Positions 10,060 through 19,329 of a stretch of DNA of 64,000 bases are shown piece by piece. The notes beneath the pieces were generated by a model. The model was given only the letters and a program-made list of their open reading frames with translations, was not told where the DNA came from and searched no databases. Location: NCBI GenBank assembly GCA_963784195.1, contig CAWARA010000030.1, positions 134,588-198,587 of the forward strand, in the 5' to 3' direction. Each line of letters opens with the position of its first letter. Within the stretch, counting starts at the first letter, position 1. The translations under genes were made by a program, and so were the position numbers. The stretch is from CAVQAH01 sp963784195. GTDB lineage: Bacteria; Acidobacteriota; Vicinamibacteria; Vicinamibacterales; 2-12-FULL-66-21.

Positions 10060-11004
10060 TGCAGGTAGGCAGGAATCCGCGCGCCGCCGCGCGCTTCCTG
10101 AATCGCGAACGCGACGGCGCCTGCGGCCGGTTCACGGTCGAGCAGGCTGACGGTGCTGTCCGGAATGGTCTGCGGGAGCCGTCGCTCGAGCTCCTGCCGA
10201 AGCCACGGGACCGCGCGAAAGATACCGCCTGAAAGGATGAACCGGAACGGATCGCCAACCAGCCGCAACCGGCGCGCGACGGACACGCCCGATCCTTCGA
10301 GCTCGTCGGCGGCGCCGACGAGGATCGCGGCGGCAACCGCATCACCGTCGGCGTGCGCCGCCTGAACGCACTGCGCCAGGGCTCCGATCGCGTGCGGCTT
10401 GAGGTTGCTGTGGTAGACCTCGTGAATCAGGTTCTGCGCCTGCGCGACGCCGAAATGCCGAAGCAACAGCGTCGTCAGCGCCGTCTTGGGGCCGCGTCGA
10501 TCAGCCTCGCGCAGCACAGCACGAAGCGCGGCGCGACCGATCCAGTACCCGCTCCCCTCGTCGCCGAGCACGTATCCCCAGCCGCCGGCGCGCGCGGCTT
10601 CACCTGCCGAGTTTCGCCCGTACGCGATCGAGCCGGTTCCCGAAACGATCACAACGCCTGGCTCGCCGGGCGCACCCGCCTCCAGCGCGACCAGCGCGTC
10701 GTTGACGACGAGCACGCGCGCCTTGTAGCCGATGCGCTTCATGATCCCGCGGACCACCGCTTCGTCGTCTGCGCGGTCGACGCCGGCGATCCCAAGACAG
10801 ATCGCGGCCGGCACGATCGGCAGATCGCCGATCGCTTCTTCCATCGCGTCGTGGAGAACCTTCTCGACGTTGAGCTCGCCTGATGCCTGAAGGTTGGCGC
10901 CGGGACCGCGAACTTCCGCGAGGATCACGCCCCGATCGTCGGCGAGCTGACAGACGGTCTTCGTTCCACCTGCGTCGAGTCCCAGGTACGTGAAATGAGG
11001 TCAC
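10056..11004 (-). CDS. N-acetylglucosamine kinase, BadF/BadG/BcrA ATPase family; start region frameshifted
   Basis: Probably phosphorylates GlcNAc or a related amino sugar before nagB. The ASKHA phosphate-1 motif LGLDAGGTKTV lies just at the N-terminus, with VSGTGSIAYGR and GDEGSGYWIGR downstream, typical of this kinase family. The frame carrying DAGGTKT has no ATG, GTG or TTG before an in-frame TGA. A GTG at 11004 lies one frame away; removing one T from the TTT run (forward AAA 10993-10995) gives MTSFTYLGLDAGGTKT and a 315-residue protein. A start further inside would delete the ATP motif and is unlikely. Substrate assignment rests on the neighbours. Confidence 0.82.
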
Positions 11005-11006
11005 TG

Positions 11007-11036
11007 TCGTGATTCGTGGCTCGTCGCCTCGTCAGC
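11007..11036. repeat. Half element of the GTTCGTG heptamer repeat family
   Basis: The start of the divergent gap between the kinase and the GHL10 gene carries GTGATTC GTGGCTC GTCGCCTC units. These match the 7-bp family at 46787-46893 and 53611-53706, without an inverted partner. Confidence 0.5.
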
Positions 11037-11067
11037 CTCATCGAGCTTATCATCCCGCGAATTCGCG

Positions 11068-11096
11068 TTGACAGGTTGCGACGTAACCTGTTAATT
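11068..11096 (+). promoter_or_regulatory. Candidate sigma70-type promoter with embedded operator-like palindrome
   Basis: TTGACA at 11068-11073 is followed after 17 bp by TTAATT, about 12 bp before the GHL10 start at 11108. The spacer holds AGGTTGCGACGTAACCT, a 17-bp near palindrome (AGGTT/AACCT arms), placed where a repressor would block polymerase. The transcript would have a very short leader. The regulator is unknown; a MurR/NagR-like repressor would fit the neighbours (inference). Confidence 0.45.
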
Positions 11097-11107
11097 TTTA
11101 GCAGTTT

Positions 11108-12400
11108 ATGCGCTCTACCGTAACCCGTACCAAGCTGGTGCGCGCGCTCGCGGCACTGGCGGTGCTGGTCTGGGCTGCAAACCTTGCCGCCCCGAACGAT
11201 TCCCTTTCCGCACGGCAACCACCATCTGAGATTCGCGCTCTCTGGGTTCTGCGTACCTCGTTGACCACTCCGGCGTCGATCGCGGCGCTCGTGAAGTCCG
11301 CGCACGCAAACGGATTCAACACGCTGCTCGTCCAGGTTCGCGGGCGCGGCGACGCGTACTTTTCCGGCGGCATCGAGCCGCGGGCCGCGGATCTCCAGCG
11401 GCAGCCCGCCAGTTTCGATCCACTCGAATCCGTGATTGCCGCCGCACGCAACAGCGGCCTCAGCGTGCACGCGTGGGTCAACGTCAACCTCGTGTCGAGC
11501 GCTGTCGATCTGCCGGTCGCTCGCGCGCACATCGTTCACCGTCACCCGGAATGGTTGATGGTGCCGCGAGAGCTTGCGCCCGCGCTGGCGAAGGTGAATT
11601 ACACCAGTCCCGCGTACGTGGGCCGGCTCGCGCGATGGACGCGCGCGCAGTCCGAGGGGGTCGAAGGTCTTTACGCCTCGCCGATTCAGCCGGGTGCCGC
11701 GGCGCACGTCGAATCGGTCGTTCGCGATCTGGCCCGCCGCTACTCGATCGATGGCGTGCACCTGGACTACGCGCGATATCCGGGCGCGCGGTTCGACTAC
11801 AGCCGCGCGTCCATCGCTGAGTTCAAAGCTCACATCCGGCCGGACATCAGCGCAGCCACGCGACGCTCACTCGACAACCAGGAGCGCGTCGATGTGTTTG
11901 CCTATCCCGACGCGCTGCCCGACGAGTGGAAGGCTTTCAGGATCAGCCGGATGACTGCGCTGATGACACGGCTCAACCGCGCGGTGAAATCCGTTCGGCC
12001 AGACGCGCTCGTCACCGTGGCCGCCGCGCCCGACATCCAGGAAGCCTACGATCACAGGCTTCAGGACTGGCGTGCCTGGCTGCAGACCGGCGTCGTCGAT
12101 GCCGTGTGCCCGATGGCCTACACGCCGGAGCCGGCGCGATTCGCCGAGCAGATCGCGGCTGCCAGACAGGCTGCGGGCTCTCGCGCGATCTGGGCGGGCA
12201 TCGGTGCTTACAGGCTCACCGCGTGGCAGACGGTTCAGAACATCCAAACGGCACGACGACTCGGCGCCGCGGGTGTCGTGCTCTTTTCGTACGACAGCCT
12301 GGTCGATCCAAAAGTGACGTCGTCTGATTACCTTGCCGTCGTGGGCCGGACAGCGTTCGGCGAGACCCCGTCCCTCGAAGGTTCCCGCACCCCGTGGTGA
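11108..12400 (+). CDS. Secreted GHL10-type (family 10-like) glycosyl hydrolase
   Basis: 430 residues with a hydrophobic signal segment near residues 10-30. The mature part is a TIM-barrel of the GHL10/DUF187 type (PF02638): EIRALWVLRTSLTTPASI near the start, DGVHLDYARYPG in the middle (acid residues on strand ends) and VVDAVCPMAYTPEP later, all recognisable family blocks. Members act on cell-wall-type glycans or exopolysaccharide. It heads a plus-strand run with a symporter and a beta-lactamase-fold hydrolase, opposite the amino-sugar kinase. Together they look like a system that releases, imports and uses wall-derived sugars (inference). Confidence 0.85.
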   Translation: MRSTVTRTKLVRALAALAVLVWAANLAAPNDSLSARQPPSEIRALWVLRTSLTTPASIAALVKSAHANGFNTLLVQVRGRGDAYFSGGIEPRAADLQRQPASFDPLESVIAAARNSGLSVHAWVNVNLVSSAVDLPVARAHIVHRHPEWLMVPRELAPALAKVNYTSPAYVGRLARWTRAQSEGVEGLYASPIQPGAAAHVESVVRDLARRYSIDGVHLDYARYPGARFDYSRASIAEFKAHIRPDISAATRRSLDNQERVDVFAYPDALPDEWKAFRISRMTALMTRLNRAVKSVRPDALVTVAAAPDIQEAYDHRLQDWRAWLQTGVVDAVCPMAYTPEPARFAEQIAAARQAAGSRAIWAGIGAYRLTAWQTVQNIQTARRLGAAGVVLFSYDSLVDPKVTSSDYLAVVGRTAFGETPSLEGSRTPW

Positions 12401-12425
12401 TCGCCACGAATCCCTGAATGCGCTG

Positions 12426-13859
12426 ATGGTCCTTACCTGGCTGGACTATGCCGTCATCGCCGGATATCTGATTGCGATCACGGCGTTCGGTTCCTGGTTC
12501 GCCCGCTTTCAGAAGAGCACTCGGGACTACTTCCTCACAGGCCGGTCCGTCCCCTGGTGGGCGATCTGCTTCACCATCGTCGCGACTGAAACGAGCACGC
12601 TGAGCTTCATCGGCGTTCCCGCTGGAGCGTACGCCGGGAACATGACGTTCCTCCAGCTCGCCATGGGCTACATCGTCGGCCGCCTTCTCGTCAGCGTGCT
12701 GTTCATCCCGGCCTACTTCCGCGGCGAGCTCTACACGTCGTACGAGCTCCTGCAGCGGCGCTTCGGGCCGGGCGTGAAGAACATCGCTGCGGCAATTTTT
12801 CTCGTGACGCGAACTCTTGCGGACGGTGTCCGGCTGTTCGCCACGGCACTGGTCATTACGGTCGTGACCCAGATGCCGGTCACCTTGACCGTCATCATCG
12901 TCGGTACGGCGATGATCATCTACACGACCCGCGGAGGCGCGTCCGCCGTGATCTGGACGGACGTAGTCCAGATGTTCGTCTACATCGCCGGCGCTTTCGC
13001 CGTGCTTTACGGACTCCTCCAGAACATCGACGGCGGCTGGAGCGCCGCCGTGGCCATGGGCAGCGAGGCGGGCAAGTTTCGTATCTTCGATTTCAGCACC
13101 GACCCGCGGCAGATCTATACGTTCTGGGCGGGAATGCTGGGCGGCGTCGCGCTGACGCTGGCGACCCACGGTACCGATCAATACCTGGTTCAGCGGCTTC
13201 TGAGCGCGACGTCCTCACGTGCGGCGGCAACCGGCCTCGTGCTGAGCGGCGTGATCGTCTTCGCACAGTTCACGCTCTTCCTGATCATCGGCGTGCTGCT
13301 CTATGTGTTCTACCAGCAGACGCCCCTGCCACGGCCGCTCGTGACCAACGACGAGGTGCTCCCGCTATTTGTCGTGACCTCGCTCACGCACGGCGCGGCC
13401 GGGTTCATCGTCGCAGCGATCGTGGCGGCGGCGCTGTCGCCGTCCATCAACGCCCAGGCAGCGACGACGGTGAACGACTTCTATTTGAAATATGTGCGTC
13501 CTGACGCAGATCAGGTTACGCTGATGCGGGTGTCCCGGGCGGCAACGATCTTCTGGGGCATCGCGCAGATCTGTGTCGCACTTGGCGCGCAATGGATCCG
13601 GTCGGTGCTGGACACTGGCCTCGCGGTGCTCTCGCTCTCCGCCGGACCGGTACTAGGCGCCTTCCTCGTCGGTGTACTGACTACGAGAGTGGATTCACGA
13701 GCGATGATCACGGGCATGGTCGCCGGCATCGGTGTGTTGATGTGGGTGTGGTGGACGGGCGCGACCGGCTGGACGTGGTACGCATTCATCGGATCGACCG
13801 TGACGTTTACGATCGCGCTCGCCGCGTCGGCCGTCCTGCCTGCTGCCGGTCGTGCCTGA
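12426..13859 (+). CDS. Sodium:solute symporter (SSS family)
   Basis: About 477 residues from ATG 12426, with roughly 13 hydrophobic segments; longer in-frame starts overlap the previous gene and lack membrane character. The SSS signature region includes DYFLTGRSVPWWAICFTIVA and ETSTLSFIGVP near the N-terminus, where the sodium and substrate sites form. Substrate cannot be read from sequence. Placement between GHL10 hydrolase and a serine hydrolase and opposite murQ-nagB-kinase suggests an amino sugar or anhydro-muropeptide. The stop overlaps the next gene by 8 nt. Confidence 0.9.
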   Translation: MVLTWLDYAVIAGYLIAITAFGSWFARFQKSTRDYFLTGRSVPWWAICFTIVATETSTLSFIGVPAGAYAGNMTFLQLAMGYIVGRLLVSVLFIPAYFRGELYTSYELLQRRFGPGVKNIAAAIFLVTRTLADGVRLFATALVITVVTQMPVTLTVIIVGTAMIIYTTRGGASAVIWTDVVQMFVYIAGAFAVLYGLLQNIDGGWSAAVAMGSEAGKFRIFDFSTDPRQIYTFWAGMLGGVALTLATHGTDQYLVQRLLSATSSRAAATGLVLSGVIVFAQFTLFLIIGVLLYVFYQQTPLPRPLVTNDEVLPLFVVTSLTHGAAGFIVAAIVAAALSPSINAQAATTVNDFYLKYVRPDADQVTLMRVSRAATIFWGIAQICVALGAQWIRSVLDTGLAVLSLSAGPVLGAFLVGVLTTRVDSRAMITGMVAGIGVLMWVWWTGATGWTWYAFIGSTVTFTIALAASAVLPAAGRA

Positions 13860-14949
13860 AAGATTTCCGGCGACCTCGGCAATCATTCGCGGCGCTGTCG
13901 CCAGGCGCGCCTTCCCTGCCGCCGCAATCGAGGTCGGCCGCGCCGCCGGGCCGCTCTGGAATCAGGCGTTCGGCACCCTCACCTACGATCCCGGCGCGTT
14001 CATCGCGGCGCCGGACACAGTCTTCGACATCGCCTCGCTGACGAAGGTCATCGCCACGACGACGCTCGTCATGCGCGCGGTCGACGAGGGACGGCTGACG
14101 CTCGACGCGCCGATCTCGACGTGGCTGAGCGAGTGGCGCGGCACCGATCGGAACTACGTCAGCATCCGCGATCTGCTGGCGCACTGCTCCGGCCTGACCG
14201 CCTATCTGCCGTTCTATCGCGAGATCCAGGGCCGCCCCGATTTTCAGGCGGCCATCTGCGCCCTGCCGCTCGAGTATCCTCCGCGGACGCAGTCGATCTA
14301 CAGCGACCTCGGATTCATCCTGATCGGGTTCATCCTCGAGGACGCGGCTCGAGCGTATGCCGCACCAGCGTCCGGAGCACCACTCGCCGCCGACGCGTGC
14401 TCGCTCGCCGCGCAGTTCCAGCGCATCGCCGTCGCGATCAATGCTCGAGACCTGACGTTCAATCCCCCGCGAGCGAACCAGCGGTTCACTGCGCCGACCG
14501 AGGTCGATCCCTGGCGCGGCCGCCTGCTCGTGGGTGAGGTCCACGACGAGAACTGCTGGGCACTCGGCGGCGCAGCCGGTCATGCGGGGCTGTTCGGCAC
14601 CGCAGCCTCTGTCGGCACCTTCGCGCGCGTCGCACTCCGTACGATAGCGGGCGAACCGCTGCTGGCGCAGCCCCAGACGATGCGCGAGTTCATCATGCGC
14701 GCCTCGGTGCCAGGCAGCTCGCGCGCCCTGGGCTGGGACACGATGCTCCCCACCTCGTCATGCGGCAGGTGGTTCTCGCCGTCGTCAATCGGTCACACGG
14801 GGTTCACGGGCACGTCACTGTGGATTGATTGGGAGCGCGATCTCTACGTGGTGTTCCTGACCAATCGCGTACACCCGACGCGCGAGAATGACGCCATTCG
14901 ACAGATTCGACCCCACGTACACGACGCGGTCATTGGGGATTTGGGTTAG
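13852..14949 (+). CDS. Beta-lactamase-fold serine hydrolase (class C / PBP-like)
   Basis: 365 residues from GTG 13852, overlapping the symporter stop. The catalytic SxxK motif is SLTK in FDIASLTKVIAT (about residue 65) and the YxN-equivalent is YSD in SIYSDLGFILIGF; a HTGFTG motif near the C-terminus replaces KTG. No clear signal peptide is visible, so location is unsure. Enzymes like this hydrolyse esters or peptides of wall fragments; a true beta-lactamase is less likely given the context. Confidence 0.85.
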   Translation: MPERFPATSAIIRGAVARRAFPAAAIEVGRAAGPLWNQAFGTLTYDPGAFIAAPDTVFDIASLTKVIATTTLVMRAVDEGRLTLDAPISTWLSEWRGTDRNYVSIRDLLAHCSGLTAYLPFYREIQGRPDFQAAICALPLEYPPRTQSIYSDLGFILIGFILEDAARAYAAPASGAPLAADACSLAAQFQRIAVAINARDLTFNPPRANQRFTAPTEVDPWRGRLLVGEVHDENCWALGGAAGHAGLFGTAASVGTFARVALRTIAGEPLLAQPQTMREFIMRASVPGSSRALGWDTMLPTSSCGRWFSPSSIGHTGFTGTSLWIDWERDLYVVFLTNRVHPTRENDAIRQIRPHVHDAVIGDLG

Positions 14950-15081
14950 GGGCGAGCCGATCGACTGAGAATCCTTCGACGTTCGCGACGGCAATGATTT
15001 TCGGTGTCGTGGTCGTCGTGGTCGTCGCGATCGCTCCGAGAATCTCGTCGGACCGTCGGGCGTTGGCGAGTTTGGAGAGAT

Positions 15082-16020
15082 CTACGCCGATCGTTGGGCA
15101 TCCAGGTCGAGCACCGGCTCGAGCCACTCAGCCGAGCGCGGATGCCCGCCGGTGGTGACCGCGCGATACGCGTCCTGAAAGCGCCGGGTGATCGCACCCG
15201 TGCGGCCGGCGCCGATGCGGCGGCCGTCGATCTCGCGCAGACCGATCACCTCCGACGCCGTTCCGCATACGAAGACTTCGTCAGCCGTATACAGCGCGTC
15301 GCGTGAGAGCGGCGTTTCGATGACGTCGTAACCGAAATCCCGCGCGAGTACCAGGACGGTGTCTCTCGTGATGCCTTCGAGAATCGCGGCGGCGGGCGTC
15401 GTCATGAGCCGCTCCCCTTTGACCACGAAGAGGTTTTCGCCGGTGCACTCGGCGACATAGCCCTGGGGATCGAGCATGATCGCCTCGTCGAACCCCAGGC
15501 GGCGCGATTCGGTCCGTGCGAGCACGGAGTTGGCGTAGTTGCCCGCGATCTTGGCTTTCGTCATCATCACGTTCGGATGATGACGCGTGAAGGATGAGAC
15601 GTTCGCGCGCACGCCGTTCTCCAGCGCGTCGCGGCCCAGATAGGCGGTCCATTTCCAGACGGCGATACCGACGTGCGGCCGACCGTTGTCGATGGTGAGG
15701 TCCCACCCGCCTTCGGCGAGGTAGATCAGCGGCCGGACGTAGCACTCATCGAAGCCGCTCGCCCGGATAGTCTCCTTCGTGGCCGTTGCGAGCTCTGCAG
15801 CCGTATACGGCAGTTCCTGAAACCCGAGGATGTGCGCGGATTCCAGAAGCCGTCGCAGGTGTTCAGGAAGGCGGAACACAGCCGGGCCCCGCGTTCCGGC
15901 ATAACAGCGAATGCCTTCGAACACGGCGACGCCATAGTGCAACGCCGGCGTCAGGAAGGGAACCTGCGCCTCTGCCGCCGCCACCAGTCGCCCGTTGAGC
16001 CAGACTCGCGAGTCCATCAC
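15082..16020 (-). CDS. ilvE: Branched-chain amino acid aminotransferase (class IV)
   Basis: 312 residues. PLP-dependent final transamination to Val, Leu and Ile. The family start VWLNGRLVAAAEAQV, the catalytic Lys in MMTKAKIAGNYANS and the C-terminal EVFVCGTASEVIGLREIDGR block are visible. It is the last gene of the ilv operon, 12 bp after ilvC. The 132 bp beyond its stop contain only short GTCGTG/GTGGTC-type simple sequence and no gene. Confidence 0.95.
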   Translation of the reverse strand: MMDSRVWLNGRLVAAAEAQVPFLTPALHYGVAVFEGIRCYAGTRGPAVFRLPEHLRRLLESAHILGFQELPYTAAELATATKETIRASGFDECYVRPLIYLAEGGWDLTIDNGRPHVGIAVWKWTAYLGRDALENGVRANVSSFTRHHPNVMMTKAKIAGNYANSVLARTESRRLGFDEAIMLDPQGYVAECTGENLFVVKGERLMTTPAAAILEGITRDTVLVLARDFGYDVIETPLSRDALYTADEVFVCGTASEVIGLREIDGRRIGAGRTGAITRRFQDAYRAVTTGGHPRSAEWLEPVLDLDAQRSA

Positions 16021-16032
16021 AACTTCGTGAAG

Positions 16033-17055
16033 CTAGACGGGTACGCCGTCTGGTTTGACGGACACCGGGTCGAGGAACGGCATCATGCCGCGCAGCCGTG
16101 CGCCGACCTGCTCGATTGCATGTTCCTGTTCGCGCGCGCGGGTTTCCGTGAAGCGCGGACGGCCTTGTTCGTTCTCGGCAATCCAGCTCCGCGCGTACGT
16201 GCCATTCCGGATCTCCTCCAGCATCCGGCGCATCGTCTCCCGAGTCTCGTCGGTAATGATGCGCGGACCGCCGGTGTAGTCGCCGTGCTCGGCCGTGTCG
16301 CTGACCGAGTAGCGCATGTAGTTCAGACCCCCGCGATACATCAGGTCCACGATCAGCTTCAGCTCGTGCAGGCATTCGAAGTACGCCACCTCCGGCTGGT
16401 AGCCCGCGTCGACCAGCGTGTCGAATCCTGCTTTCACCAGCGCGCTCACGCCTCCGCAGAGCACGGCCTGTTCGCCGAAGAGATCCGTCTCGGTTTCCTC
16501 GGCGAACGTCGTCTCGATCACGCCTGCTCGCGTCGTGCCGATGGCCTTCGCGTATGAGAGGGCCAGCGCGCGCGCGTGACCTGTCGCGTCCTGATGGACC
16601 GCCAGCAGCGCTGGAGTGCCGCCACCCTCGATGTACAACTCGCGCACCCGGTGGCCTGGAGACTTCGGCGCAACCATCGCGACGTCGACTTCTGAGGGGG
16701 GCGCAATCGTTCCGAACCTGATGTTGAAGCCGTGCGCAAACATCAGCAGTTTGCCTGGCGTGAGCGACGGCGCGATGTCACGCGTGTAAAGAGACGGCTG
16801 CGCCGTATCAGGTATCAGCACAACAATGACGTCCGCCCACCCGCACGCCTCCGCTGGGGTGCAGACCGTGAGCCCTGCGCTTCGCGCCTTCGCGCGCGAG
16901 AGGCTGCGGTCCGGCAGGCCAACCCGGACCTGGACACCGCTGTCGTGCAGGTTCAACGCATGCGCGTGGCCCTGCGATCCGAAGCCAAGGATCGCCACTC
17001 TCTTTGCCTGGATCAGGCTCACGTCTGCGTCGCGGTCGTAGAACATTGTCGTCAT
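16033..17055 (-). CDS. ilvC: Ketol-acid reductoisomerase, class I
   Basis: 340 residues. Isomerises and reduces 2-acetolactate (or acetohydroxybutyrate) with NADPH. The Rossmann motif GFGSQGHAHALNL is near residue 25, MVAPKSPGHRVRELY follows, and the metal-binding helix ETETDLFGEQAVLCGG is near residue 190. Length fits the short class I form. It follows ilvN by 22 bp on the same strand. Confidence 0.97.
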   Translation of the reverse strand: MTTMFYDRDADVSLIQAKRVAILGFGSQGHAHALNLHDSGVQVRVGLPDRSLSRAKARSAGLTVCTPAEACGWADVIVVLIPDTAQPSLYTRDIAPSLTPGKLLMFAHGFNIRFGTIAPPSEVDVAMVAPKSPGHRVRELYIEGGGTPALLAVHQDATGHARALALSYAKAIGTTRAGVIETTFAEETETDLFGEQAVLCGGVSALVKAGFDTLVDAGYQPEVAYFECLHELKLIVDLMYRGGLNYMRYSVSDTAEHGDYTGGPRIITDETRETMRRMLEEIRNGTYARSWIAENEQGRPRFTETRAREQEHAIEQVGARLRGMMPFLDPVSVKPDGVPV

Positions 17056-17077
17056 GTTGGCATCCCTCGTTCGACAA

Positions 17078-17629
17078 CTACACGGAATATGAGACTTGCG
17101 TGTCCTCTACCTCTTGGTGAATCGCCGGGTCGCCGTTTCCCGCCGCGACCCGGGTCCCACGCGCCATCGCGACGCGACCGGTCCGAGCCATCTCGAGCAC
17201 GCCGTACGGCCGCAACACTTCGAGCAGGCCGTCGATCTTGTCCTCCCCACCCGTGATCTCAATCGTGAGTGAATCGGGCGCCACGTCGACGATCCGCGCC
17301 CTGAACACTTCGACGAGGTGCACGAGCTCGGGACGGCAGGCCTGGCTGGCCGCTACCTTGATGATGGCCAGGTCTCGATACACCGCCGCCGCCGACGTGA
17401 TGTCCGACACCGAGATCACGTGAACCAGCTTGTAGAGGTTTGCTTCTATCCGACCCGCGCCGGCATCGTCGCTCATCACCACGACGGTCATGCGCGAGAC
17501 GCCGGGGCGTTCCGTGCGGCCGACCGTCAGCGATTCGATGTTGTAACCACGACGGCGGAAGAGCGACGACACACGGTTGAGCACGCCCGGCTGGTCTTCG
17601 ACGGTAACGATGAATGTATGCGCCTTCAT
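17078..17629 (-). CDS. ilvN: Acetolactate synthase small (regulatory) subunit
   Basis: 183 residues from ATG 17629, whose start codon overlaps the ilvB stop. The N-terminal ACT domain reads TFIVTVEDQPGVLNRVSSLF and RRGYNIESLTVGRTE, the valine-binding region of IlvN/IlvH. The C-terminal half (residues 85-165) is the second ACT-like domain. It binds the catalytic subunit and gives feedback inhibition. Longer reading frames upstream are shadows of ilvB. Confidence 0.96.
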   Translation of the reverse strand: MKAHTFIVTVEDQPGVLNRVSSLFRRRGYNIESLTVGRTERPGVSRMTVVVMSDDAGAGRIEANLYKLVHVISVSDITSAAAVYRDLAIIKVAASQACRPELVHLVEVFRARIVDVAPDSLTIEITGGEDKIDGLLEVLRPYGVLEMARTGRVAMARGTRVAAGNGDPAIHQEVEDTQVSYSV

Positions 17630-19329
17630 CAGACATCCTCCGCGGTTTCTACGAGTGGGCTGGGCCGTCGAATCATCGCGTGGAGATCGGCGCCAGCTGG
17701 CACCATCGGGTAGACCGTGTCTTCCTGCTCGACTCGAAACTCGAGAATCGTCGTAGCCGCACGCGCACGAGCGGCTTGAACGGCCGGAATCACGTCGGCT
17801 CGACGAGAGATACACGCGGCCGCCAGCCCGTAGGCCTCCGCGATCCTGACGTAGTCGGGACTGTAGAGCGGCGTGGCGGCATACCGGCGCTCGTAGAAGA
17901 ATTCCTGCCATTGCCGCACCATGCCGAGATAGCCGTTGTTGATGATCGCGATCTTGATGTCGAGCTTCTCTTGCGCAATTGTCGCGAGCTCGGGCATCGT
18001 CATCTGGAACCCGCCATCGCCGGCCACGACCCAGACTTCGGCGTCCGGCTGCGCCAGCTTCGCGCCGATGGCTGCGGGCAATGCGAAGCCCATCGTGCCC
18101 AGGCCGCCCGACGTGATGAGCGATCGCGGACGCTCGTGGTGGTAGTACTGCGCCTCCCACATCTGGTGTTGACCCACATCCGTGACGACGACCGCACTGC
18201 CGTTCGTGGCGCGCCAGATGTCGTGAATCACGTGCGCGGCATACAGGTGGCCGTCATCCGGCAGGTTCTGGATGTCGCGGACCGCGGCATCACCCTTCAG
18301 CCCGTCGATGCGATCGATCCAGCCCTTACGCCTGGTCGGCATGACACCTGGCAGAAGCGTCTCGACCATCGTCCGCAGATCGCCGACCAGGCCGACGTCT
18401 ACCGGGACGTTCTTCCCAATCTCGGCAGAATCGATGTCGATGTGCACCTTCCGCGCATTCAGCGCGTAGGTCTTCACATTTCCGGTCACGCGATCGTCGA
18501 AGCGCATCCCGAAGGCGAGCAGCAAATCAGCTTCCTGGATCGCCGTATTGACCCAGGCTTCCCCATGCATACCCATCATGCCGAGGTTGAGCGGGTGGGA
18601 CGCGGGAATGCCGCCAATGCCGAGAAGCGTCATCGCGATCGGGATATCTGCGCGCTCCGCGAATCGCCGGACCACTTCTGTGGCATCCGACAGGATCACG
18701 CCGTGACCGGCAAGGATCACCGGCCGCTCGGCCGAGTTGATCAGATCGAGTGCCGCCGCGATCGATTCGGGATCGGTGACGCGTTCGGGCCGCGCGTGGG
18801 GCCGTGGAGCGGCGGCGTCCCAGTCGAACTGACACGACGACTGCTGCGCGTCCTTGGTGATATCGACCAGCACAGGACCCGGCCGGCCCGTCGCCGCGAT
18901 GTGAAACGCCTCGCGCACGGCGGGCGCGATGTCGCACGCCCGCGTGACCAGATAGTTATGCTTCGTTACCGGCAACGTGACGCCGGTGATGTCGGTTTCC
19001 TGGAAACCGTCGCTGCCAATCAAGCGGCTGCCGACCTGGCCGGTGATGCAGACGATCGGCGACGAGTCCATGATGGCCGTCGCGAGTCCGGTGACCATGT
19101 TGGTCGCGCCAGGTCCGGATGTGGCAATCGCCACGCCGACACGTCCGCTTGCGCGCGCGTACCCGTCGGCCATGTGCGTCGCGCCCTGCTCGTGCCGCAC
19201 GAGCACGTGACGCACCGGGTAGTCGAGCATCGCGTCGTAGGCCGGAAGGATTGCTCCACCCGGATACCCGAACACGGTGGTGACGCCTTCCCGGACCAGA
19301 CATTCCCAGAGGATCTGCGCCCCCGTCAT
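17629..19329 (-). CDS. ilvB: Acetolactate synthase large (catalytic) subunit
   Basis: 566 residues, TPP- and FAD-dependent condensation of pyruvate to acetolactate. The catalytic Glu lies in VRHEQGATHMADGYAR near residue 47; the TPP-binding motif is VAGDGGFQM to IAIINNGYLGMVRQWQEFFY near residue 425. The biosynthetic type is supported by the FAD-region composition and by ilvN directly downstream. The start overlaps the ilvD stop by 4 nt. Confidence 0.97.
   Translation of the reverse strand: MTGAQILWECLVREGVTTVFGYPGGAILPAYDAMLDYPVRHVLVRHEQGATHMADGYARASGRVGVAIATSGPGATNMVTGLATAIMDSSPIVCITGQVGSRLIGSDGFQETDITGVTLPVTKHNYLVTRACDIAPAVREAFHIAATGRPGPVLVDITKDAQQSSCQFDWDAAAPRPHARPERVTDPESIAAALDLINSAERPVILAGHGVILSDATEVVRRFAERADIPIAMTLLGIGGIPASHPLNLGMMGMHGEAWVNTAIQEADLLLAFGMRFDDRVTGNVKTYALNARKVHIDIDSAEIGKNVPVDVGLVGDLRTMVETLLPGVMPTRRKGWIDRIDGLKGDAAVRDIQNLPDDGHLYAAHVIHDIWRATNGSAVVVTDVGQHQMWEAQYYHHERPRSLITSGGLGTMGFALPAAIGAKLAQPDAEVWVVAGDGGFQMTMPELATIAQEKLDIKIAIINNGYLGMVRQWQEFFYERRYAATPLYSPDYVRIAEAYGLAAACISRRADVIPAVQAARARAATTILEFRVEQEDTVYPMVPAGADLHAMIRRPSPLVETAEDV

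Noticed and set aside
13852..14949. True class C beta-lactamase (resistance gene)
   Set aside because: SxxK and YSD motifs fit, but KTG is replaced and the context is peptidoglycan salvage, so a general serine hydrolase is the better call.
14930..15127. Small minus-strand ORF with a Thr run after ilvE
   Set aside because: The peptide is a translation of GTCGTG simple sequence, with no start site support or recognisable domain.
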